From NCBI RefSeq assembly GCF_030812335.1, contig NZ_JAUSSN010000002.1:310001-374000 (forward strand): a stretch of 64,000 bases of DNA, in the 5' to 3' direction. Below, piece after piece: positions 55,608-63,998 of the stretch; position 1 is the first letter of the stretch, and each line of letters opens with the position of its first letter. The DNA is from Pseudarthrobacter oxydans (GTDB taxonomy: Bacteria > Actinomycetota > Actinomycetes > Actinomycetales > Micrococcaceae). Under the pieces are notes generated by a model that saw only the letters and a list, made by a program, of their open reading frames with translations, was not told where the DNA came from and searched no databases. The translations under genes were made by a program, and so were the position numbers.

Positions 55608-56150
55608 TTAGATCGCTCGCTTCCTAAGCCGGCGCCGCTCGCGCTCGGAGAGGCCGCCCCAGATGCCGAAACGCTCATCGTTGGACAGGGCGTATTCCAG
55701 GCACTGCGAGCGGACGTTGCACGCCCCGCAGACCTTCTTGGCGTCGCGGGTTGAGCCACCCTTCTCTGGGAAGAATGCCTCCGGGTCGGTCTGTGCGCAG
55801 AGCGCGTCCGTCTGCCAGCCCAGCTCGCCTTCATCGTCGAAGTCCTGCTGAGAAGGCAGCCCGATCCATACCGGCTGCGTGGTGGTGCCCGCGTGGAGGG
55901 TCTGGAGCTCCATCGGCGGATCGTGAAGATCGTTGTCCTGGTCCGGACCGGACAGAAGTTCGTCGTGCGCCGCGAGGAAGGCGGTCGCCTGGTCCTGCAG
56001 CTTATCGTTGGTGTGCTCGTTGAAGCGGTCTGCCGCGTCCGGATCTGCCGGATCGACGTACCAGTCGCTCGGCACTCCGCGTGAACGGTATTTGGCCGTG
56101 GCCTGCCCAGCAACGACGGCCTCTTCATGGATACGCTCTGCTAGCCCCAT
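55608..56150 (-). CDS. whiB: WhiB-family Fe-S transcriptional regulator (WhiB/WhiB2-like)
   Basis: A 180-residue protein. The Wbl domain is at the C-terminus with four cluster Cys: Cys118 (ALCAQTD), Cys141 and Cys144 (VCGACN) and Cys150 (SQCLEY). These are followed by the G-rich turn GIWGG (162-166) and the basic SERERRRLRKRAI. The sequence and position (next to GT2, DUF5719, zincin and DUF3499) fit WhiB/WhiB2, which works with WhiA in cell-division control. About 105 residues precede the Wbl core, longer than usual; no ribosome site supports a shorter start, whereas AGAGGA precedes this ATG. Confidence 0.93.
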   Translation of the reverse strand: MGLAERIHEEAVVAGQATAKYRSRGVPSDWYVDPADPDAADRFNEHTNDKLQDQATAFLAAHDELLSGPDQDNDLHDPPMELQTLHAGTTTQPVWIGLPSQQDFDDEGELGWQTDALCAQTDPEAFFPEKGGSTRDAKKVCGACNVRSQCLEYALSNDERFGIWGGLSERERRRLRKRAI

Positions 56151-56500
56151 TGGCGTTTCCTCTCTGATTTTGCGGCCGTTGCCTGACCCGGTGACACTCG
56201 GTTGAGTTCCGGTTTCCGCACATCGACCTTCGATACCTAATTACACGTGTGTAAGTATCTTCCGTCAAGCCACGGCGGAGATAATAATCAACCCGAGGCT
56301 CAAAGCGGGGGCACGCCACGCCCGGGATTTTTACGCCACACCCCGGAGAATGCGCGGAATAATCAGGGTGCTGAGCACTTCGGAGAAATTTTTCCTGAAT
56401 TTCCGGGGAACTTCCCGGCGCGGCACCGGACGCCGGCCAACGGGCACCGGCGCGCTTATGACGGAGATCACACCCGCAGCTGCCGTGGCAAGATGAAACC
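56151..56500. other. 350-bp divergent gap between whiB and TIGR03089
   Basis: Non-coding. The left part holds the whiB leader, promoter and palindrome. The middle (56260-56400) is AT-richer than its surroundings and has no recognisable gene. The right end holds only a weak CAAGAT box 6 nt before the TIGR03089 ATG. No small RNA signature is recognised. Confidence 0.55.
56240..56268 (-). promoter_or_regulatory. whiB promoter with overlapping palindrome
   Basis: Minus-strand TTGACG (56263-56268) and TGTAAT (56240-56245) are 17 bp apart, close to the sigma-70 consensus. The palindrome TTACAC-N2-GTGTAA (56241-56254) covers most of the -10 box and part of the spacer, ideal for a repressor. The leader to the ATG would be about 80 nt. 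Confidence 0.6.
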
Positions 56501-57205
56501 ATGACTATCCCGGCAATCGACCTGATGACAGCCCTGCGTTCCGGCCAATCCACCTCCCCCCGGCTCACCTGGTACGGGCCCGAATCCGAGCGGGTCGAGC
56601 TCTCCGGACGGGTGCTGGACAACTGGGTGGCGAAGACCAGCAACCTCCTGCAGGACGAGCTCGACGCCGAACCCGGGACGCGGTTGCGGCTGGACCTGCC
56701 GGCCCACTGGAAATCCGTGATCCTCGCCCTGGCCGCCTGGCAGCTTGGCATGGAGGTTGTGTTCGACGATGCCGAGGCCGAACTGCTGGCCACCGGCGAT
56801 CCGGGACCCGGGGCTGCGCAGGGGGCATTCGACGCCGTCATGGCAGTGGCGCTCCCGGCGCTGGCGATGCGGTGGCCGGGCGAGCTGCCCACCGGCGTCG
56901 TGGACTACGCCGCCGAGGTGCGCTCCCACGGGGACGTCTTTATGCCGCACGTGGATCCGGAACCGTCGCGGCGGGCAGTCGCGGCCGCCGCGGGGGCGGA
57001 ACACACCCACGGTGATCTGCTGGGCGGCTTCGCGGCCGCGCACGACGAGGGCGTCCGGCTGCTGGTGACCGCCGGGGACGGCCTGGAGCCTGCCCTGGCC
57101 CAGTGCCTGGGCGCTTGGAAGAGCGACGGGTCGGTGGTGCTGGTGCACCCCGACGTCACGGTAACGGAGAAGCTGCTCGCAGACGAGCGCATCAACGGCA
57201 GCTGA
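56501..57205 (+). CDS. TIGR03089 family protein
   Basis: A 234-residue protein resembling a shortened AMP-ligase N-terminus: RLTWYGPESERVELSGRVLDNWVAKTSNLLQDEL, then KSVILALAAWQLGMEVVF and a C-terminal DGLEPALAQCLGAWKSDGSVVLV. The ATP-loop and adenylation motifs are absent, so it is unlikely to be an active ligase. TIGR03089 proteins are actinobacterial and of unknown role. The ATG at 56501 has no Shine-Dalgarno; CAAGAT lies 6 nt before it, a poor match to TANNNT. Convergent with gtrA. Confidence 0.88.
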   Translation: MTIPAIDLMTALRSGQSTSPRLTWYGPESERVELSGRVLDNWVAKTSNLLQDELDAEPGTRLRLDLPAHWKSVILALAAWQLGMEVVFDDAEAELLATGDPGPGAAQGAFDAVMAVALPALAMRWPGELPTGVVDYAAEVRSHGDVFMPHVDPEPSRRAVAAAAGAEHTHGDLLGGFAAAHDEGVRLLVTAGDGLEPALAQCLGAWKSDGSVVLVHPDVTVTEKLLADERINGS

Positions 57206-57247
57206 GCCGGGTCCCGCCGTGTCGGGCGGGGAACCTGCCGGCTCCGC

Positions 57248-57859
57248 CTAGGCCGGCGGCCCCGGCCGCTCCGGGTCCTGGACGGCGCGCGCCCTGACGG
57301 CGGGGTCCCTGACGGCCGGGTCCCTGACGGCGGGGACGTTCTCGACGGCGGCGCTGGGGTGCGGGTGCGGGTGCCGCTCGATGATTTCGTGGTCGTGCGA
57401 GAACTCCGGCTCTTCGTCGAGTTCCTTGTTGAAGACCAGGAAGCGGTAGGCAAAGAAGCGCACCACCGTGGCGACCAGGATGCCAACGATCCCGGCGGCG
57501 AAGAGCATGTTCTTGTCCGTGACCCCGAAGGCGTACTTGGCGAGGGCAGTGAACCCGGTGGAGATGCCGATGCCGATGCCATTGATCAAGATGAACATCC
57601 CGAACTCGCGGAGCACGTTGTCCTGGCGGCGGTGGCGGAAGGTCCAGAACCGGTTGGCAATCCAGGAGAAGATCGTTGCGATGCTGGCGCCGACAAAGCG
57701 GGCCTTGGCCTCGCTGTCGGTCATCGGACCGTGCATCAGGTAGTACGTGAGTCCGTTGTCAATGATGAACGCGACTCCGCCCACCGCACCGAATTTGGCC
57801 ACTTCGCGCCAGAAGAGCGAGGCGAGCCCGCGCAAGCGCTCGCTGAGTGTAGTAATCAT
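57248..57859 (-). CDS. GtrA-family membrane protein
   Basis: A 203-residue protein with four transmembrane helices: EVAKFGAVGGVAFIIDNGLTYYLM, KARFVGASIATIFSWIANRFWTF, FGMFILINGIGIGISTGFTALA and LFAAGIVGILVATVVRFFAYRFLVF. GtrA proteins are thought to assist transfer of polyprenyl-linked sugars across the membrane. The acidic/His-rich tail ends in repeated DPAVR units. The ATG at 57859 has GGAGGG just before it; an ATG 11 codons upstream has none. Divergent from purK, convergent with TIGR03089. Confidence 0.9.
   Translation of the reverse strand: MITTLSERLRGLASLFWREVAKFGAVGGVAFIIDNGLTYYLMHGPMTDSEAKARFVGASIATIFSWIANRFWTFRHRRQDNVLREFGMFILINGIGIGISTGFTALAKYAFGVTDKNMLFAAGIVGILVATVVRFFAYRFLVFNKELDEEPEFSHDHEIIERHPHPHPSAAVENVPAVRDPAVRDPAVRARAVQDPERPGPPA
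57287..57331. repeat. Three in-frame 15-bp repeats in gtrA
   Basis: Units at 57287-57301, 57302-57316 and 57317-57331 share CCTGACGGC and encode the AVRDP-type repeats in the GtrA tail. The last two differ at one base. A small coding minisatellite. Confidence 0.6.
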
Positions 57860-58097
57860 GACCCTCCGTGGCCTTCTTGAACTGTCGGCCATTGGGCCAA
57901 GGGCCCATTTTAGCGCCGATTACCCCGCGCTCGCCCCGGCGGCCGGTCTGCCGGCGGCAACGGCGGCGCCCGGCAGCCGGCCCGACGCCGGCCAAAATGC
58001 CCGGATCTGCCCGCGCCAACCCCGCCGGACAGGGGTCCGTGGCCGCCCGGATCCCGCACCCGGACGTCCAAAAGCCGGGATATGGCGAGGTTTTCGG

Positions 58098-58103
58098 TAG
58101 GCT
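58098..58103 (+). promoter_or_regulatory. Candidate -10 box for a leaderless purK mRNA
   Basis: TAGGCT lies 7 nt before the purK GTG, with no Shine-Dalgarno between them. Confidence 0.5.
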
Positions 58104-58110
58104 GGGACTT

Positions 58111-59307
58111 GTGACTTTTCCTGTGATCGGTGTAGTTGGCGGCGGCCAGCTCGCCCGAATGATGGCCCCCGCGGCCACCGCCCTGGGCTTCGAGCTCCGC
58201 GTCCTTGCCGAAGGTGAGGACGTCTCAGCCGTCTCAGCCGTGGCCAATGCCCCGGTCGGTGACTACACCGATCTGGACCATCTCCTTGAGTTTTCCCGCG
58301 GCCTGGACGTGCTGACGTTCGACCACGAGCACGTCCCCACCGAACACCTCCGTTCCCTGCAGCGGGCCGGCGTGAACGTCCAGCCCGGACCGGACGCGCT
58401 GGTCAACGCCCAGGACAAGCTCGTGATGCGGGCGGCTATCGACAGGCTGGAGCTGCCCAATCCGCGCTGGGCCGCGGTCGACGACGTCGCCGGGCTGGTC
58501 GCGTTCGGCGAGGACATCGGCTGGCCGGTCGTCCTGAAGACCCCGCGCGGCGGCTACGACGGCAAGGGCGTGCGGATCGTGGACTCCGCGGCGGATGCCG
58601 CGGACACCGCCGACTGGTTCGCGGCGATGTCGCCGCTGCTTGCGGAGGCCAAGGTGGAATTCAGCCGCGAGCTCTCGGCCCTGGTGGCCAGGACACCGGA
58701 CGGTGAGTCGCGGGCCTGGCCCGTGGTGCACACCATCCAGGTCGACGGCGTCTGCGACGAAGTCATCGCCCCGGCGCTGGACATCCCGCTGGAGGTTGCG
58801 GCGGCGGCCGAAAACGCCGCCCTCCGGATCGCCAGCGAACTCGGCGTCACCGGTGTGATGGCCGTCGAGCTGTTCGAAACCCCCGGGGTCGGGGCAGGCT
58901 TCCTGATCAACGAGCTCGCCATGCGGCCGCACAACACCGGCCACTGGACCCAGGACGGCTCGGTGACCAGCCAGTTCGAACAGCACCTCCGGGCCATCCT
59001 CAATCTGCCGCTCGGCGCCACGGACCTGCTGGGACCCGTCGTCGTGATGAAGAACTTCCTGGGCGGCGAGAACCAGAATCTGTTCTCCGCCTATCCCGCA
59101 GCCCTTGCCAGCGAACCCGCGGCGAAGGTCCACTGCTACGGCAAGGCCGTCCGGCCGGGCCGCAAGATCGGCCACGTCAACCTCGTCGGCGGCTCGGTGG
59201 CCGACGTCGACTCGGTGCGCGAACGCGCCACCACGGTCGCCAACATCATCCGGAACGGCAGGGCCCAGGCCCGGGCCGCAGCGGGAGCACACGAGGAGAA
59301 CGCATGA
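58111..59307 (+). CDS. purK: 5-(carboxyamino)imidazole ribonucleotide synthase
   Basis: A 398-residue ATP-grasp enzyme making N5-CAIR from AIR and bicarbonate in purine synthesis. The N-terminal [14 protein letters not shown], the ATP-grasp segment [37 protein letters not shown] and the C-terminal [20 protein letters not shown] are all present. The GTG at 58111 matches the family N-terminus; the frame is open upstream but codes nothing PurK-like. It has no ribosome site but a TAGGCT box 7 nt before the GTG. Its stop overlaps the purE ATG (ATGA). Confidence 0.96.
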   Translation: MTFPVIGVVGGGQLARMMAPAATALGFELRVLAEGEDVSAVSAVANAPVGDYTDLDHLLEFSRGLDVLTFDHEHVPTEHLRSLQRAGVNVQPGPDALVNAQDKLVMRAAIDRLELPNPRWAAVDDVAGLVAFGEDIGWPVVLKTPRGGYDGKGVRIVDSAADAADTADWFAAMSPLLAEAKVEFSRELSALVARTPDGESRAWPVVHTIQVDGVCDEVIAPALDIPLEVAAAAENAALRIASELGVTGVMAVELFETPGVGAGFLINELAMRPHNTGHWTQDGSVTSQFEQHLRAILNLPLGATDLLGPVVVMKNFLGGENQNLFSAYPAALASEPAAKVHCYGKAVRPGRKIGHVNLVGGSVADVDSVRERATTVANIIRNGRAQARAAAGAHEENA

Positions 59308-59918
59308 GCAGCAGCAGCACGGCCCCGTCCACGGACGCCCGGTTCCCGGCCGCCGCGGACGCGGAGGCCGATGCCCCGATCGTCGGGCTCGTTATGGGCT
59401 CGGACTCCGACTGGCCCGTGATGGAGGCTGCTGCCGAGGCCCTCGCCGAATTCGGCATCCCCTTTGAGGCCGATGTTGTCTCCGCACACCGTATGCCGCT
59501 GGAAATGATCCGGTACGGCCAGACGGCCCACGAGCGCGGGCTGCGTGTCCTCATCGCCGGCGCCGGCGGCGCCGCCCACCTTCCGGGCATGCTCGCCTCG
59601 GTCACGCCGCTGCCGGTCATCGGCGTCCCGGTGCCGCTCAAGACCCTCGACGGCATGGATTCCCTGCTCTCCATCGTCCAGATGCCCGCCGGGGTTCCGG
59701 TTGCGACCGTGTCCATCGGCGGGGCCCGGAACGCCGGTCTGCTGGCCGTGCGGATGCTGGCCTCCGGCACGGACCCGCTGGCCGCCCAGCTCCGCGCCGA
59801 ACTGGTCAACTTCGCCCAGGAACTCAATGACGTCGCCACCCGGAAGGGCGCAAACCTGCGGCGCAAGGTGAGCGAAGTCTTCGCGGACGCGAACGTCGTC
59901 ACCCGGGGCAGCCGTTAA
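59304..59918 (+). CDS. purE: 5-(carboxyamino)imidazole ribonucleotide mutase
   Basis: A 204-residue class I PurE converting N5-CAIR to [31 protein letters not shown] and [17 protein letters not shown] form the active site. About 28 Ser/Ala-rich residues precede the usual start; GAGGAG lies before this ATG, so the long form is likely. Translation is coupled to purK by a 4-bp overlap. The LCP gene follows after 10 bp. Confidence 0.97.
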   Translation: MSSSSTAPSTDARFPAAADAEADAPIVGLVMGSDSDWPVMEAAAEALAEFGIPFEADVVSAHRMPLEMIRYGQTAHERGLRVLIAGAGGAAHLPGMLASVTPLPVIGVPVPLKTLDGMDSLLSIVQMPAGVPVATVSIGGARNAGLLAVRMLASGTDPLAAQLRAELVNFAQELNDVATRKGANLRRKVSEVFADANVVTRGSR

Positions 59919-59928
59919 GGATCACCAG

Positions 59929-61590
59929 ATGACCAACAGTTATGCCCCGTCCCGCCAGCCGTCGCCGCCGAACCGGACCGCTGCACCGTCCCGCACGGAT
60001 CCCGTCCGCTACCCCTCGGGGGCAGCCGCTCCGGTCCTGACCAAGCGTGCCTTCCTGCTGGTCCTGATGACCCTGCTGGTCCCCGGCAGCGCCCAGATTG
60101 TCGCCGGCAACCGGCGGCTGGGGCGGATGGCGCTGCGTGTCACCCTCACCGTCTGGGTGCTGGCCGTCCTCGCAGCCGCGCTCCTGCTGGCATCCCGGTC
60201 ATCGCTGATCAACATGATCACCAACCCGGTCACCGCACTGCTGCTGGTCGTCGGCCTGGCGGCGCTGGCCATCGGCTGGGCCGCCCTCTTCCTCAACACC
60301 CTGCGGCTGATCCGTCCCGTGCTGCTGGCGCCCGGCGTGCGACCCGCCGTCGTCGCCGCCCTGGTGCTGGCCATGATCCTCAGCAGCGGCTCGCTGGGCT
60401 ACGCCGCGTACCTGCTCAACGTCAGCCGCGACGCCATCGGCAACATCTTCTCCAACGGACCGACGATGGAGCCCTCGGAGGGCCGGTACAACTTCCTCAT
60501 GATGGGCGGCGACGCCGGGGCGGACCGCACCGGCCGCCGGCCGGACAGCCTCTCGGTCATCAGCGTCGATGCCAAGACCGGCAAGACCGCCATCATCTCG
60601 GTGCCCCGCAACCTGCAGAATGCGCAGTTCAGCGAGGACTCGCCGATGCGCAAGGTTTACCCTGACGGGTACGACTGCGGCAATGAGTGCCTCATCAACG
60701 CCATCAACACCGAGGTCACCAACGAACACCAGGACCTGTACCCCGGCGTCGCCGACCCGGGCGCGCAGGCCACAATGGAAGCCGTCTCCGGGACCCTGGG
60801 CATCAAGGTCCAGGCCTATGTGCTGGTGGACATGGAGGGCTTCGCCAAACTCATTGATGCCATGGGCGGCATCCGGATCAAGGCCGGCGGCTGGGTCCCG
60901 CTCAGCGGCGACATGGTGGACGAGGCCAACGGCATCCACGGCATGCCGACCGGCTGGATCCCCGCCGGGGAGCAGCACCTCGACGGCTATCACGCGCTCT
61001 GGTACGGCCGTTCGCGCGAGTTCGTTGATGACTACGCCCGCATCCAGCGTCAGCAGTGTGTCCAGCAGGCCATGCTGAAGCAGCTGGATCCGGCCACCCT
61101 GCTCTCCAAGTTCGAGGACATCGCCAGCGCCGGCACCAAAGTGGTGGACTCCAACGTCTCCTCCAGCCAGCTCGGCAGCTTCGTGGACCTCGCGATGAAG
61201 GCCAAGGGCCAGGACATGAGCCGGCTCACCATCGGACCGCCCGACTTCGACGCGTCCTTCTCGACAGTCCCTGACTTCGACCAGATCCACCAACGGGTCG
61301 ACGCCCTCCTGGCCCCCGCCCCCACGGCGGGCCCCGCCGACGACGGCATCCGCCCGCAGGACTCGGCACCCGGACCGCTGTCGGCTGCCGGTGCGCTACC
61401 CGGCGCACAGCCCGGCACCCAGCCCGGCACCCAGCCCGCACCGTCGCCGTCGTCGGACTTCACCCCGGTGACCACCACGCCGGACGGCGAACCGATCACC
61501 GAGGAGATGCTCAACCAGTTCAAGCGCAACGGCGACGAACAGTCGATCCGGAACCTGGTGGCCACGAACGGCCAGTGCGCGCCGCTTTAG
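59929..61590 (+). CDS. LytR-CpsA-Psr (LCP) family cell-wall ligase
   Basis: A 553-residue membrane protein. About four transmembrane helices occupy residues 35-170, more than the single one of typical LCP proteins. The extracytoplasmic LCP domain has RRPDSLSVISVDAKTGKTAIISVPRNLQ, VLVDMEGFAKLIDAMGGIRI and ALWYGRSREFVDDYARIQRQQ, with the conserved Asp and Arg residues. A Pro/Gly-rich tail with GTQP repeats follows. LCP proteins attach glycopolymers such as teichoic acid or arabinogalactan to peptidoglycan. AAGGA precedes the ATG. It follows purE by 10 bp and precedes manA. Confidence 0.94.
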   Translation: MTNSYAPSRQPSPPNRTAAPSRTDPVRYPSGAAAPVLTKRAFLLVLMTLLVPGSAQIVAGNRRLGRMALRVTLTVWVLAVLAAALLLASRSSLINMITNPVTALLLVVGLAALAIGWAALFLNTLRLIRPVLLAPGVRPAVVAALVLAMILSSGSLGYAAYLLNVSRDAIGNIFSNGPTMEPSEGRYNFLMMGGDAGADRTGRRPDSLSVISVDAKTGKTAIISVPRNLQNAQFSEDSPMRKVYPDGYDCGNECLINAINTEVTNEHQDLYPGVADPGAQATMEAVSGTLGIKVQAYVLVDMEGFAKLIDAMGGIRIKAGGWVPLSGDMVDEANGIHGMPTGWIPAGEQHLDGYHALWYGRSREFVDDYARIQRQQCVQQAMLKQLDPATLLSKFEDIASAGTKVVDSNVSSSQLGSFVDLAMKAKGQDMSRLTIGPPDFDASFSTVPDFDQIHQRVDALLAPAPTAGPADDGIRPQDSAPGPLSAAGALPGAQPGTQPGTQPAPSPSSDFTPVTTTPDGEPITEEMLNQFKRNGDEQSIRNLVATNGQCAPL

Positions 61591-61645
61591 TTCCTTCCGA
61601 CCAGTCTTTCCAGCAGCCTTCCGTAATAGATAGGGACACCCGGCA

Positions 61646-62938
61646 TTGTACGAACTCGAGAATGTCCTCCGGCCGTATGCCTGGGGTTCCACAACAGCCA
61701 TCGCCGGGCTCCTTGGCAGGGCGGCGTCCGGCGGGCCGGAGGCGGAGCTGTGGATCGGCGCGCACCCGGACTCCCCCTCGGTGGCACTCAGTCCGGCCGG
61801 CGCCGGATCGACGGGCGCTCACGCCGCGGTCGCGGACGACGGCGGCCGGCAGGCCCTGGATGCGCTGATCGCGGAGGATCCGGAGCACCATCTGGGCAGC
61901 GACAGTGTGGCTGAATTCGGCCCCCGGCTTCCCTTCCTGCTCAAGGTCCTGGCCGCCGAGAGCCCCCTTTCCCTCCAGGTGCACCCGACCCTCGAGCAGG
62001 CCCGGGCAGGGTTCGCCCGCGAGGAGGCCGCCGGAGTCGACCGCGCGGCCGCGGAACGCAACTACAAGGACGACAACCACAAGCCGGAGATGATCCTGGC
62101 GCTCACACCGTTCGAGGCGCTGTGCGGGTTCCGCCCGGCGGCGGAGTCCTTGGCCGTCTTCCAGGTGCTGGTGGCCGATTTTGAGCTGGCCGGCCTGGAA
62201 CTGCCGCCGCTCGTTCCGCTGCTGCTCGAGGACCTGGCGCAGCGCGATGAGCCCGCGGCCCTCCGCTCGGCCTTCAAGAGGCTGATCTCCGGCGGGGAGG
62301 ACGTTGCGGAGGCGACGGCCGCGATTGTGGCAGCCCTGATCTCCGGCGCCCCGACGGCGCCCTACCAGGCGGAGCTGTCCACCGTCGTCACGCTCAATGC
62401 GCAGTACCCGGGCGATCCGGGCGTGCTGATTTCACTGCTGCTCAACCGGATCTCGCTGGCGCCGGGCGAGGCCGTTTACCTGCCGGCCGGCAATGTCCAC
62501 GCCTACCTTCACGGCCTCGGTGTTGAGGTCATGGCTTCCTCGGACAACGTGCTGCGCGGCGGGCTGACCCCGAAGTTCGTGGACGTGCCGGAACTGCTCC
62601 GCACCGTCTCCTTCGAGGCCGTCGGCGTGCCGATGCTCGGCCCCGAGACGACGATGCTGGGGCAGGAGGTCTTCCGGCCGCCGTTCCGGGAATTCCAGCT
62701 GCAGCGCGTCGAGCTCAAGCCCGGCGCGGGGCCCGTTCCGCTGGCGCAGTCGGGAGCGGCCGTCATCCTTGTGGTCTCCGGTTCCGTCCTCCTGGACTCC
62801 CCCAAGGGTGAACTGCGGCTGGAGCGCGGCGCGAGCGCGTTCCTGCCCGCGGCCGAGGCGCCGGTCAATGCCCACGCCGCCGCCGACGCCACCGGGACCG
62901 CCCTCGCCTTTGCCGTCACCACCGCCCTGAAAGCCTGA
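61646..62938 (+). CDS. manA: Mannose-6-phosphate isomerase, class I
   Basis: A 430-residue zinc enzyme linking fructose 6-phosphate and mannose 6-phosphate. The zinc and active-site parts are LQVHPTLEQA, DNHKPEMILALTPFEALCGFRP and YLPAGNVHAYLHGLGVEVMASSDNVLRGGLTPKFVD. The only sensible start is the TTG at 61646, preceded by AGGGA at 9 nt. It feeds GDP-mannose synthesis for glycans and for Pmt. In mycobacteria manA lies between whiB2 and sahH; here it is next to LCP and femX, the latter starting 4 bp after its stop. Confidence 0.95.
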   Translation: MYELENVLRPYAWGSTTAIAGLLGRAASGGPEAELWIGAHPDSPSVALSPAGAGSTGAHAAVADDGGRQALDALIAEDPEHHLGSDSVAEFGPRLPFLLKVLAAESPLSLQVHPTLEQARAGFAREEAAGVDRAAAERNYKDDNHKPEMILALTPFEALCGFRPAAESLAVFQVLVADFELAGLELPPLVPLLLEDLAQRDEPAALRSAFKRLISGGEDVAEATAAIVAALISGAPTAPYQAELSTVVTLNAQYPGDPGVLISLLLNRISLAPGEAVYLPAGNVHAYLHGLGVEVMASSDNVLRGGLTPKFVDVPELLRTVSFEAVGVPMLGPETTMLGQEVFRPPFREFQLQRVELKPGAGPVPLAQSGAAVILVVSGSVLLDSPKGELRLERGASAFLPAAEAPVNAHAAADATGTALAFAVTTALKA

Positions 62939-62942
62939 GACC

Positions 62943-63935
62943 GTGGACCACTTCCTGCAGAGCCCCGCGTGGGCCGGCTTCCAACGCGCCCTGGGCCGGA
63001 CCGTGCATGAGCGCTCGGGCCCCGGCTGGAGCTTCCTGGCCATCGAGGAAAGCAACCCGGCGGGGAAACTGCTCTACGCACCCTACGGACCGGTGGCCGT
63101 TTCCCTGGCCGCGTTCGACGCCGCCCTGGCGGCCCTGACGGAGCTGGCCAGCAGCTGCGGTGCCGTGTTTGTCCGCATTGAACCGGTCGACGCCGGCTTC
63201 GCGGCCGCCGACGCCGGTGCTGTCCTGCGCACGCGCGGCCTCCGGCCCGCCCCGGCCAACCAGCAGCCGGAACGCACCTGGGTCGTGGACCTCGACCGGG
63301 ACTTCAAGGACGTCCTGGCGGAGATGAAGCCGGTGAACCGCAACCTGTACCGGAACATCCACAAGAAGGGCGTGACGTTCCGCTCCAGCCAGGACCCGGC
63401 GGAAATTTCTATCCTGCTGGGATTCCTGCACCTGACGGCGGCGCGCAGCGGTTTCAAGCCGCAGAGCGACGACTACCTCGGCCAGGTCGCCCGCTCCCTG
63501 ATGCCGTCCGGTGCCGCGACACTCTTCATCGCCGAACTTGAAGGCGAGCCGATTGCTGCCGCCCTCGCGTACGACTCCGCGGACACCCGCACCTATGCCC
63601 ACGCCGCGCTGGATGACGCCCACCGGAAGCTCAGCGCCGGGATTCCGCTGCTGGTCACCCTGATGGCCGACGCCAAGGACAAAGGCCTGAAGCACGTGGA
63701 TCTCTGGGGCGTGGCCCCCGCGGACGACCCCGACCACAAGTGGGCGGGGTTCACGTCCTTCAAAAAGTCCTTCGGCGGCCGCGAGGTCACGTATCCCGGG
63801 ACCTGGGACCTGCCGGTGCGGACGGTGCGCTACAACGGATACCAGCTGGCCAGGAAGGGCGCGCAGGCGGCCCGCCGAGGCCTCGCGGCGGCCCGGACGC
63901 TGCCCGTCCGGCTGCGCGGCGCGCTCCGCCACTAG
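62943..63935 (+). CDS. FemX-like peptidoglycan interpeptide-bridge aminoacyltransferase
   Basis: A 330-residue Fem-family (double GNAT fold) enzyme that adds amino acids from aminoacyl-tRNA to the lipid II stem peptide. Family features are FLQSPAWAGFQRALG at the start, KPVNRNLYRNIHKKGVTFR, SGAATLFIAELEGEPIAAALAY and the C-terminal VDLWGVAPADDPDHKWAGFTSFKKSFGG. This agrees with the interpeptide bridges known for Arthrobacter-type peptidoglycan. The GTG at 62943 starts 4 bp after manA, so they are probably co-translated. The added amino acid cannot be inferred. Confidence 0.92.
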   Translation: MDHFLQSPAWAGFQRALGRTVHERSGPGWSFLAIEESNPAGKLLYAPYGPVAVSLAAFDAALAALTELASSCGAVFVRIEPVDAGFAAADAGAVLRTRGLRPAPANQQPERTWVVDLDRDFKDVLAEMKPVNRNLYRNIHKKGVTFRSSQDPAEISILLGFLHLTAARSGFKPQSDDYLGQVARSLMPSGAATLFIAELEGEPIAAALAYDSADTRTYAHAALDDAHRKLSAGIPLLVTLMADAKDKGLKHVDLWGVAPADDPDHKWAGFTSFKKSFGGREVTYPGTWDLPVRTVRYNGYQLARKGAQAARRGLAAARTLPVRLRGALRH

Positions 63936-63947
63936 CCCTCCCCCACC

Positions 63948-63998
63948 GGACATGCCCCGCGTCAGCCCCGGCGGGTGGACATAGACCCACTATGTCCA
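63948..63998. repeat. 51-bp bipartite palindromic repeat, copy 2
   Basis: GGACATGCCC at 63948-63957, 18 nt, then TGGACATAG-ACCCA-CTATGTCCA (63976-63998). Arms and both spacings are identical to copy 1 at 25798-25848; the 18-nt and 5-nt spacers differ in sequence. It lies 12 bp after the femX stop, at the edge of the window. Confidence 0.8.
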
